NCBI GenBank assembly: GCA_023423535.1
Contig: JAFAFL010000032.1
Location: 124,001-188,000, forward strand
Length of the DNA stretch: 64,000 nt
Source of the DNA: Pseudomonadota bacterium
GTDB taxonomy: Bacteria; Myxococcota; Myxococcia; Myxococcales; Myxococcaceae
Reading direction: 5' to 3'
Numbering within the stretch: the stretch's first letter is position 1; the number at the start of each line of letters is the position of its first letter. A program made the translations under genes and the position numbers. This document shows, piece after piece, positions 19,310 to 28,183 of this stretch. Under the pieces are notes generated by a model. The model searched no databases. It was not told the DNA's origin and saw only the letters and a program-made list of their open reading frames with translations.

Positions 19310-19921
19310 CTACTGCGCGGGGAGGCCCTTCGCCATCTCCGACAGCACCTCCGGCGGGACCTTCGGCGCGGGCACCGCGTTCTTCACCGCGGGCAGGCTC
19401 TTGAGGTACGCGAAGATCGCGCGCAGGTCGTCGTCCTCCATCTGGCCGTACGCGCTCCACGGCATCGGCGGGAGGATGGGCCGGCCGTCCTTCTGACCCA
19501 TGTGGCGCCCCGAGCGCAGGCCGCGGATGAACTGCTCCTCCGTCCAACGGCCGATGCCGGTCTCGTCGTCCGGGGTGAGGTTCGCCGCGTAGCTCACGCC
19601 GAAGTCGCCGCGGAAGGCGGTGGAGGTGGGCCCGAGCACGAGGTCCTGCGCGCCCTCCGCCAGCGGTCCCGGATCCGGCGCGTCGGTGGGATGACCGCTC
19701 AGCGCGCGGCTCATGTCCGGACCGGGCGCGCCGTTCTCGTCCACCTTCCACGGCGTGTGGCAGTCGTTGCAGATGCCGATCGTCACGAGGTACTGGCCGC
19801 GCTTCACCGGATCGCCGGACGCCTTCTGTCCCGAGCCCTCCGTCGTCTTGCAGCCCGCCAGCCCCAGCGCGCCCGACATGGAAAGAGCGAGCACGGCGGC
19901 CGAAAGTGAAATCCTGTTCAT
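19310..19921 (-). CDS. monohaem cytochrome c lipoprotein
   Basis: This 203-residue protein has a signal peptide with the lipobox LAGC near residue 24 and a single haem attachment site, CNDCH (near residue 52). A candidate distal Met ligand is in LPPMPWSAYGQM near residue 150, in the layout typical of class I c-type cytochromes of dehydrogenases. A periplasmic electron-carrier role is inferred. A ribosome site (GAGAGGG) precedes the ATG at 19921. It converges on the DAHP synthase gene with a 12-bp gap. Confidence 0.88.
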   Translation of the reverse strand: MNRISLSAAVLALSMSGALGLAGCKTTEGSGQKASGDPVKRGQYLVTIGICNDCHTPWKVDENGAPGPDMSRALSGHPTDAPDPGPLAEGAQDLVLGPTSTAFRGDFGVSYAANLTPDDETGIGRWTEEQFIRGLRSGRHMGQKDGRPILPPMPWSAYGQMEDDDLRAIFAYLKSLPAVKNAVPAPKVPPEVLSEMAKGLPAQ

Positions 19922-19990
19922 GTTCCCTCTCCCCTCGCGCGGCAGTGCGCGAGCGGAGGGGATCGTAGCCCGCTTTGCCGGCTGCTCAAG

Positions 19991-22900
19991 CTACGGCGTG
20001 AAGGTCGCCGACAGCTCGATCTGCTGCCGCGGGATCGCGAGCACGTGGCGCGTCCACGGCGCCTGGCCGGGGCAGTTCACCGAGACCTCCAGCTCCTCGC
20101 CGGCAGGCACGGTGGCGCGCACCGGGGTGGCCTCGGGATGCGTGGTGTCGCCGAACCGCACGATGCAGCCCGCCGGCTCCGAACGCACCTGCACCGTCGC
20201 CTCGGTCTTGCGGCCGGTGGTCCCCGCCGCGTCCGCGGAGACGAGCGCCCGGGCGTCGATGCCGTCCTTCGAGCTCGCGGTGCCGAAGCGCAAGAGCTTG
20301 CCGTCCTTGCCCACCGCCACGAAGAGGTGCGGCGCTTCGGTGTGGATCTGGCCGGGCGAGACGCGCACGCCGTCCACGTAGAGGTTCTCGCCGGTGCCGA
20401 GGTTGCGCACCGCCACGCCGCCGCCGTCGCGCAGCAGCATCACGCCGCCCACCGCGAGGCCCGCGAGGACGATCCCCACCGCGCCGAGCTTCGTCATCAG
20501 TCCGGACCGCGCAGGGGAGGGCGGCGCCGCCTGCGCCACCTGCAGCTCGGTGCGAGGTTCGGTCGTCGGCTCAGCCTGCGGCGGCACGGGCGCGGGCGCC
20601 ACTGCCGTCGCCACTGCCGCGTTTCCGCCGCGTGCGGACACCGAGCCGGAGACCGAAGCGCGCGCCTGCGCCACCGCCGGTGCGGACGGCGCCGAGTGGA
20701 CGAGGGGCGCCACCGGAGGCGGCGAGACGGCGGTGCGTCCGGTGCCCGTTCCCTCGGCTCCCGGCCCTACCGCCGCGTGAGGCCGCGTGGCGCGCTTGCC
20801 GGGGCCCAGCTCCGCGTCGTTGTGAGAGGGAGAGGCCACGGCGCCCGGCATCTTCACCGCGCCGGTGGGACCCTCATCCGCGCCGGGCCGCGACAGCCCG
20901 CCCGCTGCCGCCGAGCCGCCCTGCGCGGCACCGGAGGCCCCAGCACCCGCGCCCAGACCCGCCGGCGCGACCTCCACCAGCGAGATCGACGACGAGCGAT
21001 CCGCCGGCGCCGCCGGCTGCATGGGCGGAAGGACCACGCCGGGATCGGTGGTCTGGATCGGCCCGTACTCCACCAGCTCCCGCGCGAGGTTGTTCTTGAA
21101 GAAGTCCGCCACCGCAGAGGGCGACGAGCTCATCCCGTGCCGCGCCATCACCTGCTCGATGGCCTCGCGCAGCTGCGCCGCCGTCTGCACGCGCCGCGCG
21201 GGATCCTTCTCCAGCGCCCAGAGCACGATGGTGCCCACGTCCTGGGGGATCGACGGATCGAGCTGCGAGGGATGCTGCGCCGGCTCGCGGACGATCGCGC
21301 GCAGCGTGGCGGCGTCGTTCTCGCGCTTGAAGGGGATGGTCCCGGTCAGCAGCTCGTAGAGGACCACGCCGAGCGCGAACACGTCGTTGCGCGCGTCGAG
21401 CGGCATGCCCGACACCGCCTCCGGCGACACGTAGGCGATCTTCCCCTTCAGCACGCCGGCCTGCGTCTGGTCGGACTCGCCTTGGACCTTCGCGATGCCG
21501 AAGTCGCTCAGCTTGATCGCCCCGTCCAGCGACAGCAGCACGTTGTGCGGGCTGACGTCGCGGTGGACCATCGGGTGCGGCTTGCCGGTCGGGTCCACAT
21601 ACGAGTGCGCGTAGTGAAGGCCCGCCGCGGTCTCCGCCACGATGCGCAGCGCGTGCTCAGCGGGGAGCTTGATCTTCTTCTTGCGCAGCTCGACCAGCGC
21701 CCGCTTCACGTCCGGGCCGCGCACGTACTCCATGGTGATGTAGGCGAAGCCGTCCATCATCCCCACGTCGAACGTCTGCACGATGTTCGGGTGGGTGAGC
21801 CGCGCGTTGGCGCGGGCCTCGGCGAAGAGCATCTCCACGAAGTCCGGCGACTGCGCGTACTGCCCGAGGATCTTCTTGAGGACGACGTACTTCTCGAAGC
21901 CCTTCACGCCCTGCTGCCGCGCGAGGAACACCTCCGCCATCCCGCCGCGCCCGAGCCGCTTGAGAATCTGCAGCCGGTGGCCGCCGGTGTTGCCGCCGCT
22001 CTCCGTCTGACGCGAAGGCGTGACGTCCGGCGAGGGCGTGGAGAGGTACTGGCTGAAGGCGCGGTGCTCGAGCAGCTCCACCTCCGGCGGCGCGGCGCCC
22101 GGCTGAAGGCCCTTCGCCACCGCGATCACGTCCGGCAGGTGCGCGAGCTGCGCCTGGCCGCCGCAGATCTGGCACACGTCGATGTGCGGCCCGCCGGCGG
22201 CCACCATGCGCACGTAGTCCGGACCGTCCACGCGGTTGTTGTAGCGGCCGCCGCAGTTGCGGCACTGCGCGGGGACGCTCACCGAGGTCAGCACGCCCGG
22301 CGGAAGCTGGCCCACGCGCGCGAGCATGGAGAGCACCGGCGGCGACACGCGCGAGACGAAGAGCTTCGCGTTCTGCGCCACGCTCTGCAGCACCTGCATC
22401 AGCCGCGCTTCGGCCTTTGGCTCCACGGTGCGGACGCCGGCGAAGTCGAACACCACGCGGCCCTCGAGACCGGCGGAGAGGCGGCGCACGTTGAGGTCGC
22501 CGGCGATGATGCCGGTCATCCGGAAGAAGGTGACGTCGCCCTCGATGATCTTCGACACCGCCATCGGCTCGGGGGCTTCGGTGGGCTGCAGCGACTCCAC
22601 GTAGCGGGTGACCACCGATTCCACCGCGCTCTGCGACTGCCCCATGCGCACGAAGTCGAAGAACTCGCCGGGGATGTCCGCGAACTGCAGCGCCTCCGCG
22701 CAGACCGGGCACGCGTGCACCGGCGCCTTGCCTTCGGCCAGCGTGTCGCGCTCCTTGTGCACGTCCACGAGGCACACGCGGTCCTCGTTGCACTTTTCGC
22801 AGCGGTAGGGCGCGAGCAGCGAGAGGATCTTCGCCACGCCCGCGAAGCCCTCCACCATGTTCAGCTGATCGACGACGATCGGCGGGGCGTGGATGACGTA

Positions 22901-23125
22901 GAGCCCCATCGCGCCGGCGGGGAGCTTGCCGACGAACTCGATCCACTTGCGGACGCCGAAGGAGGAGATCCGCTCGAGGCGCCCGAGGTCGATGATCACG
23001 TGACCGACGAGGTCGGCGCCCGCCTCCTGCACGGAGAACGTCTCGTCGATCGCGCCCGCGATCCTCAGGTGCGTGACGGAGGCGACGCGGTGGCGGGTGA
23101 GGACGGCCCTGCTGGTCTGATTCAC
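19991..23125 (-). CDS. membrane Ser/Thr protein kinase with two N-terminal STAS-CxxC modules and a PEGA-like C-terminal domain
   Basis: GTG start at 23125 overlaps the upstream ATPase stop by 4 nt (GTGA), with GGAG 5 nt before it; 1,044 residues. Module 1 (~10-150) is a STAS-like fold with IIDLGRLERISSFGVRKW (Ser54-Ser55 at the phosphoacceptor position) followed by CEKC (109-112) and CPVC (139-142). Module 2 (~180-330) repeats this with CRNC and CQIC but lacks the Ser pair. The kinase domain (~385-650) has GRGGMAEVFLAR, an invariant Lys in VLKK, HRDVSPHNVLL and DFG. A long Pro/Ala linker, a single membrane helix (~870-892) and an outer beta domain resembling PEGA (SEPAGCIVRFG) follow. Active kinase motifs are intact. 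The modules are shared with the cyclase at 33794 and the ATPase at 32208. The operon likely includes the receptor and ATPase upstream. Confidence 0.93.
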   Translation of the reverse strand: MNQTSRAVLTRHRVASVTHLRIAGAIDETFSVQEAGADLVGHVIIDLGRLERISSFGVRKWIEFVGKLPAGAMGLYVIHAPPIVVDQLNMVEGFAGVAKILSLLAPYRCEKCNEDRVCLVDVHKERDTLAEGKAPVHACPVCAEALQFADIPGEFFDFVRMGQSQSAVESVVTRYVESLQPTEAPEPMAVSKIIEGDVTFFRMTGIIAGDLNVRRLSAGLEGRVVFDFAGVRTVEPKAEARLMQVLQSVAQNAKLFVSRVSPPVLSMLARVGQLPPGVLTSVSVPAQCRNCGGRYNNRVDGPDYVRMVAAGGPHIDVCQICGGQAQLAHLPDVIAVAKGLQPGAAPPEVELLEHRAFSQYLSTPSPDVTPSRQTESGGNTGGHRLQILKRLGRGGMAEVFLARQQGVKGFEKYVVLKKILGQYAQSPDFVEMLFAEARANARLTHPNIVQTFDVGMMDGFAYITMEYVRGPDVKRALVELRKKKIKLPAEHALRIVAETAAGLHYAHSYVDPTGKPHPMVHRDVSPHNVLLSLDGAIKLSDFGIAKVQGESDQTQAGVLKGKIAYVSPEAVSGMPLDARNDVFALGVVLYELLTGTIPFKRENDAATLRAIVREPAQHPSQLDPSIPQDVGTIVLWALEKDPARRVQTAAQLREAIEQVMARHGMSSSPSAVADFFKNNLARELVEYGPIQTTDPGVVLPPMQPAAPADRSSSISLVEVAPAGLGAGAGASGAAQGGSAAAGGLSRPGADEGPTGAVKMPGAVASPSHNDAELGPGKRATRPHAAVGPGAEGTGTGRTAVSPPPVAPLVHSAPSAPAVAQARASVSGSVSARGGNAAVATAVAPAPVPPQAEPTTEPRTELQVAQAAPPSPARSGLMTKLGAVGIVLAGLAVGGVMLLRDGGGVAVRNLGTGENLYVDGVRVSPGQIHTEAPHLFVAVGKDGKLLRFGTASSKDGIDARALVSADAAGTTGRKTEATVQVRSEPAGCIVRFGDTTHPEATPVRATVPAGEELEVSVNCPGQAPWTRHVLAIPRQQIELSATFTP

Positions 23126-23967
23126 GCTGACTCCACTCCATCCGCGCGGAAGAAGAGCGACTTCTGCCCTCCACTGCGGCGCCGTTCGTCTCCCAAAGAT
23201 ATCACGGCGACGACCTCCGTCGCCCGGCCCCACCGGACCCGGACGGCGAGCAGCTCAGAGCTTTCAAGCAGGCGACGAAGCCCCAGTCCGGCCCCGCCGC
23301 CGCTGCTGTCCACCTTCGCGCGGCCGCCGATCCCGCGCAGCGCCTTCACCAGCGGACCGGGCCCGAAGCGCCCGAAGCGGTCGACCACCGACACGTAGAG
23401 CCTGTTCGCCTCTGCGCCGACCTCCAGCGCGCACGCGTCCTCGGGCGCGATCTGCGGCTGCTCGTGACGGCGGTGCGCGTAGCGGGGTTTGCCCTCCGCA
23501 TCCACCGGCGCATCGAGGATCGCGTTGGCGAGCAGCTCGTGGGCGGTGTCCTGCGCGCGCTCCTGGGCCACCCGTCCGCCGCCCGCCTTCGCCGCGCACT
23601 CGGCTGCCCAGGCGGAGCCGCGCGAGATCCCCTCGAACGAGTCCACCCGCTGCCGCAGGCCGTGCGGCGCGGGAATGAGCGAGCGGTCGAGGAGGAAGTT
23701 CGCCGCGGCCTCCAGCTCCCAGTCCGCCGGCTGCGCGCCGTCGCGCTGTGCGAGCCAGAGCACGCGCGGGTGACGCTCCAGCGGATCGGCCAGCGCCTCG
23801 CTGAGACGTCCGCCGTGCGGAAGGATCCACGCGGCGGGCCCGGAGGCCAGGGTGTTCAGCCCGGAGGGCTCGGCGAGCAGGGCGCCCGGTGCGGCAGGCG
23901 AGTCCGTGAAGGCGACGCCGCGGCGGGCGAGCTCGTTGCGCACGAGCGCGAGGGAGTGGCTTTCCAT
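23122..23967 (-). CDS. GHKL ATP-binding protein (RsbW/histidine-kinase-like ATPase), coupled to Ser/Thr kinase
   Basis: The 281-residue protein has a variable N-terminal half and a GHKL ATPase domain in the C-terminal half: N-box HELLANAILDAP (143-154), a VVDRFG G1-like segment (~194-199) and the G2 box GGGAGLGL (223-230). The signature N-A-x-L-x-A-P-x-D-x-x-G after the N-box is shared with proteins at 32208 and 44363, marking a subfamily. No dimerization/phosphoacceptor His domain is seen, so an anti-sigma-factor/anti-STAS kinase role is more plausible than a histidine kinase. The stop overlaps the kinase start by 4 nt, implying a stoichiometric partner. The start lies 39 nt after the TonB-receptor stop, allowing co-transcription. 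Confidence 0.82.
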   Translation of the reverse strand: MESHSLALVRNELARRGVAFTDSPAAPGALLAEPSGLNTLASGPAAWILPHGGRLSEALADPLERHPRVLWLAQRDGAQPADWELEAAANFLLDRSLIPAPHGLRQRVDSFEGISRGSAWAAECAAKAGGGRVAQERAQDTAHELLANAILDAPVDAEGKPRYAHRRHEQPQIAPEDACALEVGAEANRLYVSVVDRFGRFGPGPLVKALRGIGGRAKVDSSGGGAGLGLRRLLESSELLAVRVRWGRATEVVAVISLGDERRRSGGQKSLFFRADGVESA

Positions 23968-24006
23968 GTCGTCGTCCGCCGGCGCGCCCCCTCCCGCGCG
24001 GGCGCT

Positions 24007-26286
24007 CTAGTAGACGTACTTCGCCTCGGCGAAGAGGCTCAGCGGGTTGCCGGGGAAGCCGTGCACCTCAGCGAAGTTGGTGTCGAAGATGTTGCTGCCG
24101 AGCAGCGACACCGAGAGCCCGTCGTACACGCGGGCGCCGATGCGCGCGTTGGCCACGAGGTACGGCGCGAGCCGCACGCGGGTGGTGGCGAGGCCGGTCG
24201 TCGGATCGACGTTGAAGCCCGGGTCGAAGCGCTCGCCCACGTACACGCCGTAGAGCTCCGCGAAGCCGATCTGCCCGAGCTGCGTGCGGCCGCGCGCGTA
24301 GATGCGGTGGGTGGGCGCGTAGTCGAGCCGGCCGGTGCTCTCGCCGTTGACCACGCTCTGCGCGTCGAGGAACTGGTAGGCCACGTCGAACGAGGAGTTG
24401 ATCGCCTTCACCTGCGCCGCCGCCTCGACCTCGAAGCCGACCACGCGCGCGTCGCCCACGTTGACGAAGCGGGACGTCGAGCCGAGCGAGAACTCCTGGT
24501 TAATGAAGTTCTTCGCCACGTTGTAGAAGCCGGTGCCGGTGAGCCGGACCGCGCCGCCCGCGGGCCAGATGTCCACCGCCGCCTCCACCGTGTCCAGCGT
24601 CTCGGCGAGGAGGAACGGGTTGCCCTGCAGCGTCGCCGCGTACATCTGCTGGTTGATGGCCAGCTCCGCCAGCGTGGGCGCGCGGAAGGCGCGGCCGTAG
24701 TTCGTGCGCAGCGTCATCAGCTCCGGCACCGCATGGAAGATGATCGAGGCGCGCGGCGAGATCTGCGAGGAGCGCGAGCGCCAGACCTGCTCGGGGATGA
24801 GGTAGTGGTCGTAGCGCGCGCCACCGCCGACGATGAGGCGGTTGGTGATGCGGTACTCCGCGTCGAGGAAGCCGCCCAGCACCGTCTGGCGCATGTCCTC
24901 CGGCACGAACTCGGGGAGGATGTTGAGGTTGTTCACCGTGTCCTGCTTCGCGTCGCCGCCGAGCGTGAGCGAGAGGTTGCCCACGGTGAGCAGGCCGCGC
25001 GCCTCGCCGCCGTAGCGGTTGCGCTTGCCGAGCGTGGTGTCGAGGTCGCGGGTGACCATGTTCTCGAGCTGGACCTCGCGGCGCTTGAAGATGCCGTAGG
25101 CCTGCGCGAACACGCGGAACACGTCGTTGAGGCGCTGATCGATCTGCGCGTTGGCGTTGAAGGTCTGCACGTACTCGGCGTCGTTCGGCGTGTAGTGGCA
25201 GCGACCGCAGTTGCCCACGGTGCTGATCTGCGTGCCGCCCGGACGGCCGATGCCGGAGGAGGTGAAGTCCGCGTCGAGCGTCAGCGGGCCCGCCACCGCC
25301 TTGCCGGCGACGTGGTGCGTGTTCGCCCACTGGTTGTGGTCTTCGACCTGCCGGGTCGCGTCGTTGAAGAGCTGCGGGCCGTCGGTGTTGTAGCCGTAGT
25401 AGTGGACGAGGCCCTCCACCGGACCCGCGCGGCCGGCGGCGGTGGTCTGCACGCGGTAGGTGTTGTGCTGGCCGCCCATCAGCCGGATGTCCGCGCCGTA
25501 GTCGCGTCCCTCGTTCATCAGGTCCGACGGGTTGCGGCGGATGACGTTGATCACGCCGCTGAACGCGTTCGAGCCGTAGAGCGAGGAGCCCGGCCCGCGG
25601 ATGACCTCGATCTGCTTCACGTTCGTCAGCGGCGTCGTCTCGTCACCGTAGAACTGGCCGGTCCAGGGGTCCGTCTGCGGGCGCCCGTCCTGCAGCAGCA
25701 GCAGGCGGTTGGAGAGGAAGTTCGAGCCGAGGCCGCGCGCGCTGATCGCCACCTTGCGCATCGGCCCGCGGCGGCACTCCATGCCGGGGAAGTACTGGAT
25801 CGCGTCGCAGAGGTTGAACTGGCCGGTGCCCTCGAGCTCGTCGGCGGGGATCCACGACACCGTCATCGGCACTTCGTTGAGCTTCTGCGCGCGCTTGGTG
25901 GCGGACTCGAAGCGGACCTCGTTCTGCAGCTGAAGGAGGCTGTCCTCGAGCGACGTGTCACCCGGCAGCGTGAAGTCCGCGCCCGCGAGCTGCGCCGGCG
26001 GCGGCAGCGGACGGTTCGACGCGGGGCCGGTGAAGGGCGCGAGCGCGGGCACGTCCACGCGGCGCTCGGACTTCTTCGGCGCGGCGGGCGTGGGCGCGGG
26101 CTCGGTCGCGGTGGCGGCGGGAGCGGGGGCACCGCTGGAGGGCTCGGACTGCGTCGCGGCCGGCTGCGCGAACGCGGAGACCGGCGCAAGACCCAGCAGC
26201 GAGAGGGTTAGGCAGGTGACGTTCGGGAGCTGGAGGAGGCGAGCAAAGCGGCTGCGCAGTCGAGAGGACGTATGGGTGCGGGCCAT
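24007..26286 (-). CDS. TonB-dependent outer-membrane receptor
   Basis: The 759-residue product starts at ATG 26286 with a signal peptide ending AFAQ (~residue 41). An Ala/Pro-rich stretch and then a plug domain follow (LLQDGRPQ, VEVIRGPGSSLYG-like IEVIRGPGSSLYGSNAFSG, near residues 220-245), then a 22-strand-type barrel ending in an aromatic residue (KYVY), as required for outer-membrane insertion. A Cys-containing RNCGRCHYTP-like segment in a barrel loop is unusual. It takes up an unknown ligand (siderophore, cobalamin or other) using TonB; no tonB/exbBD is nearby. Divergent from the phosphatase operon; the ATPase gene follows after 39 nt. Confidence 0.93.
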   Translation of the reverse strand: MARTHTSSRLRSRFARLLQLPNVTCLTLSLLGLAPVSAFAQPAATQSEPSSGAPAPAATATEPAPTPAAPKKSERRVDVPALAPFTGPASNRPLPPPAQLAGADFTLPGDTSLEDSLLQLQNEVRFESATKRAQKLNEVPMTVSWIPADELEGTGQFNLCDAIQYFPGMECRRGPMRKVAISARGLGSNFLSNRLLLLQDGRPQTDPWTGQFYGDETTPLTNVKQIEVIRGPGSSLYGSNAFSGVINVIRRNPSDLMNEGRDYGADIRLMGGQHNTYRVQTTAAGRAGPVEGLVHYYGYNTDGPQLFNDATRQVEDHNQWANTHHVAGKAVAGPLTLDADFTSSGIGRPGGTQISTVGNCGRCHYTPNDAEYVQTFNANAQIDQRLNDVFRVFAQAYGIFKRREVQLENMVTRDLDTTLGKRNRYGGEARGLLTVGNLSLTLGGDAKQDTVNNLNILPEFVPEDMRQTVLGGFLDAEYRITNRLIVGGGARYDHYLIPEQVWRSRSSQISPRASIIFHAVPELMTLRTNYGRAFRAPTLAELAINQQMYAATLQGNPFLLAETLDTVEAAVDIWPAGGAVRLTGTGFYNVAKNFINQEFSLGSTSRFVNVGDARVVGFEVEAAAQVKAINSSFDVAYQFLDAQSVVNGESTGRLDYAPTHRIYARGRTQLGQIGFAELYGVYVGERFDPGFNVDPTTGLATTRVRLAPYLVANARIGARVYDGLSVSLLGSNIFDTNFAEVHGFPGNPLSLFAEAKYVY

Positions 26287-26343
26287 GGTTCTCCAGAAAG
26301 CCAGATGGGGCGATGGGCCCCGCGGCTGTTCGAGCCCGGACAC

Positions 26344-26371
26344 GATATTCGTTTGAATTCCCGAGTGTAAA
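26344..26371 (-). promoter_or_regulatory. candidate sigma-70 promoter for the TonB-dependent receptor
   Basis: In an otherwise GC-rich 166-bp divergent gap lies an AT-rich island. On the minus strand TTTACA (26371-26366, five of six to TTGACA) and AATATC (26349-26344, three of six to TATAAT) are separated by 16 bp, about 60 bp upstream of the receptor ATG. Spacing is close to optimal but the -10 match is weak. Confidence 0.35.
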
Positions 26372-26452
26372 GGCGCGCGCCGAGAAAGGGCGCGACTCGA
26401 CAGGCTCGCGAGGCGTCGCCTACCATTCAGTTTCCCCCTCCGCACCGAACTG

Positions 26453-28183
26453 ATGAGCGCACTCCCCGCGACCCCACCGCCACAGTCCCCCAATTCCCCA
26501 GGCAGTTCGTCGCAGGACAGGACGGGCACCGCCACGAGGCCGGTCCTCGCCTCGGGTGAGCACACCAGCACCCGCACCGTGATGGCGCCGGGCTTCTCCA
26601 CCGCACTCGAGGTGGGGAACGTCCAGGGCCTGCGGCTCGATCAGATCCTCCTCGGCGCCGCGTCGCTGCTGGTGCTCGTGATCATCGCGCTGCTCGGCGT
26701 GGTGCAGGCGGTGACCACCGCGCGCCAGTTCGACGAGATCAGCGCCGGCTACAGCGAGCGGATCCAGAACCGCGCCCGAGAGCTCGGGCTCACGCTCTCG
26801 CACACGCTGTCGCTGACGTCGGCCAGCGCGCTGCGGGACAGCAACTACGCGTTCCTCAGCGAGGTCGCGCGCGAGATCATCGAGAAGAACCCCAACGTGC
26901 TCCGCGTGCAGGTGGCGGATCCGGAGGGGCTCGTGGTTGCGGACAGCGACGCCGCCGCCGAAGCGGGCGCGCAGCTCGACCGGGCAATGGAGCGGGCCTC
27001 GCGCGTGGGCACGTTCGAGGGCAAGCCCGTGTACGAGTACCAGGAGCCGATCGACTACGGCTCCTCCGCGGGCAAGGGGCTCGTGGTCCTCTACTACTCG
27101 CTCGAGGCGCTGCAGTCGGAGCTGCGCGAGCTCGAGGTCGCGAAGGGGGGCGCGGTCCGCGAGGTCGTCATCCGCACCGCGGCGCTCGGAGGCGGCTTCC
27201 TCCTGCTGGCGGGCGTGCTCGCCGCGGTCTTCAGCCGCCGGATCACGAGGCCCCTCAACGCGCTGACCGCGGGCGCGAAGGAGCTCGCGCAGGGGAACCT
27301 CGAGACGCGCGTGGCCCCGGGCCCGTCGAGCCGCGAGGTCGGCACCCTGGGCGCCGTCTTCAACCACATGGCGGAGCGCATGAGCTTCCTCATGGAGGAC
27401 GCGCGGGTGAAGGCGGCGCTGGAGCGCGACATGATGCTCGCGCGGCAGGTGCAGGAGGCGCTGCTCCCCGGACGCGAGCCCCTTCGCGCAGGTCCGCTGC
27501 AGATCGCCGGCGTCGTGGTGGCGGCGGACGCGACCGGCGGCGACTGGTGGCTGCGCGCGGAGCTCGACGAGCACAAGGTGGTGCTCGGGGTGGGCGACGC
27601 GACCGGGCACGGACTGGCGGCGGCGTTGGTGGCCTGCAGCGCGTCGGCCGGATTTGCGGCGGCGCTGCGCACGCGCTCGGTGAGCGAGACGACGGCGGCG
27701 GGCCTCATCACCTCCCTCAACCAGACGCTGCACCTCATCGGCCGCGGCGAGCAGCAGATGTCGTCGGCGCTGGCGGTGTTCGATCTGCAGAAGGGCGAGG
27801 TCGAGTACGCCAGCGGCGGTCACCCGAGCGCGCTGGTCGTCAACCGGCACACCGGCGACGTGGGCTCGCTGCTCTCGCGCGGCTCGCTGCTCGGCGCTTC
27901 GGCGCAGAGCCAGTACGCGTCTCGCACCGCGCAGCTGAAGAACGGGGACATCCTCGTCTGGTACACGGATGGATTGACCGAGAGCGAGAACACCTCTCGG
28001 CAGCAGTACGGCACGCAGCGGCTGCTGGCCTGCGTCCGTCAGAACCTCACCCTCAGTGCCGAACGCCTGCGCGACGCGATCCTCTTCGACGTCCGCCAGC
28101 ACTCCGGCACGCAGCCGCAGAACGACGACATCACCGTCGTCGTCGCCGAGTACAGCCCCCACCCCACGCAGGCCGCACCATGA
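26453..28183 (+). CDS. membrane PP2C-type (SpoIIE/RsbU-like) serine phosphatase with HAMP domain
   Basis: The 576-residue protein has a membrane helix (~65-87), a periplasmic sensor domain (~90-235), a second helix (~240-262), a HAMP segment (~265-315), a short coiled linker, and the SpoIIE phosphatase domain (~345-570). Metal-site motifs are seen in ATGGDWW, GVGDATGHG, YASGGHP, YTDGLTESEN and NDDITVVV. Relatives dephosphorylate STAS proteins in partner-switching pathways, so this is the natural antagonist of a GHKL kinase. The stop overlaps the TPR gene start by 4 nt (ATGA), the head of a three-gene operon. A cognate STAS target is not adjacent; STAS modules in the kinase and cyclase on either side are candidates. 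Confidence 0.9.
   Translation: MSALPATPPPQSPNSPGSSSQDRTGTATRPVLASGEHTSTRTVMAPGFSTALEVGNVQGLRLDQILLGAASLLVLVIIALLGVVQAVTTARQFDEISAGYSERIQNRARELGLTLSHTLSLTSASALRDSNYAFLSEVAREIIEKNPNVLRVQVADPEGLVVADSDAAAEAGAQLDRAMERASRVGTFEGKPVYEYQEPIDYGSSAGKGLVVLYYSLEALQSELRELEVAKGGAVREVVIRTAALGGGFLLLAGVLAAVFSRRITRPLNALTAGAKELAQGNLETRVAPGPSSREVGTLGAVFNHMAERMSFLMEDARVKAALERDMMLARQVQEALLPGREPLRAGPLQIAGVVVAADATGGDWWLRAELDEHKVVLGVGDATGHGLAAALVACSASAGFAAALRTRSVSETTAAGLITSLNQTLHLIGRGEQQMSSALAVFDLQKGEVEYASGGHPSALVVNRHTGDVGSLLSRGSLLGASAQSQYASRTAQLKNGDILVWYTDGLTESENTSRQQYGTQRLLACVRQNLTLSAERLRDAILFDVRQHSGTQPQNDDITVVVAEYSPHPTQAAP

Noticed and set aside
20045..23398. A 1,117-codon plus-strand frame opposite the Ser/Thr kinase
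   Set aside because: Product is Arg/His/Leu-rich low-complexity text without motifs; the minus strand carries intact kinase motifs.
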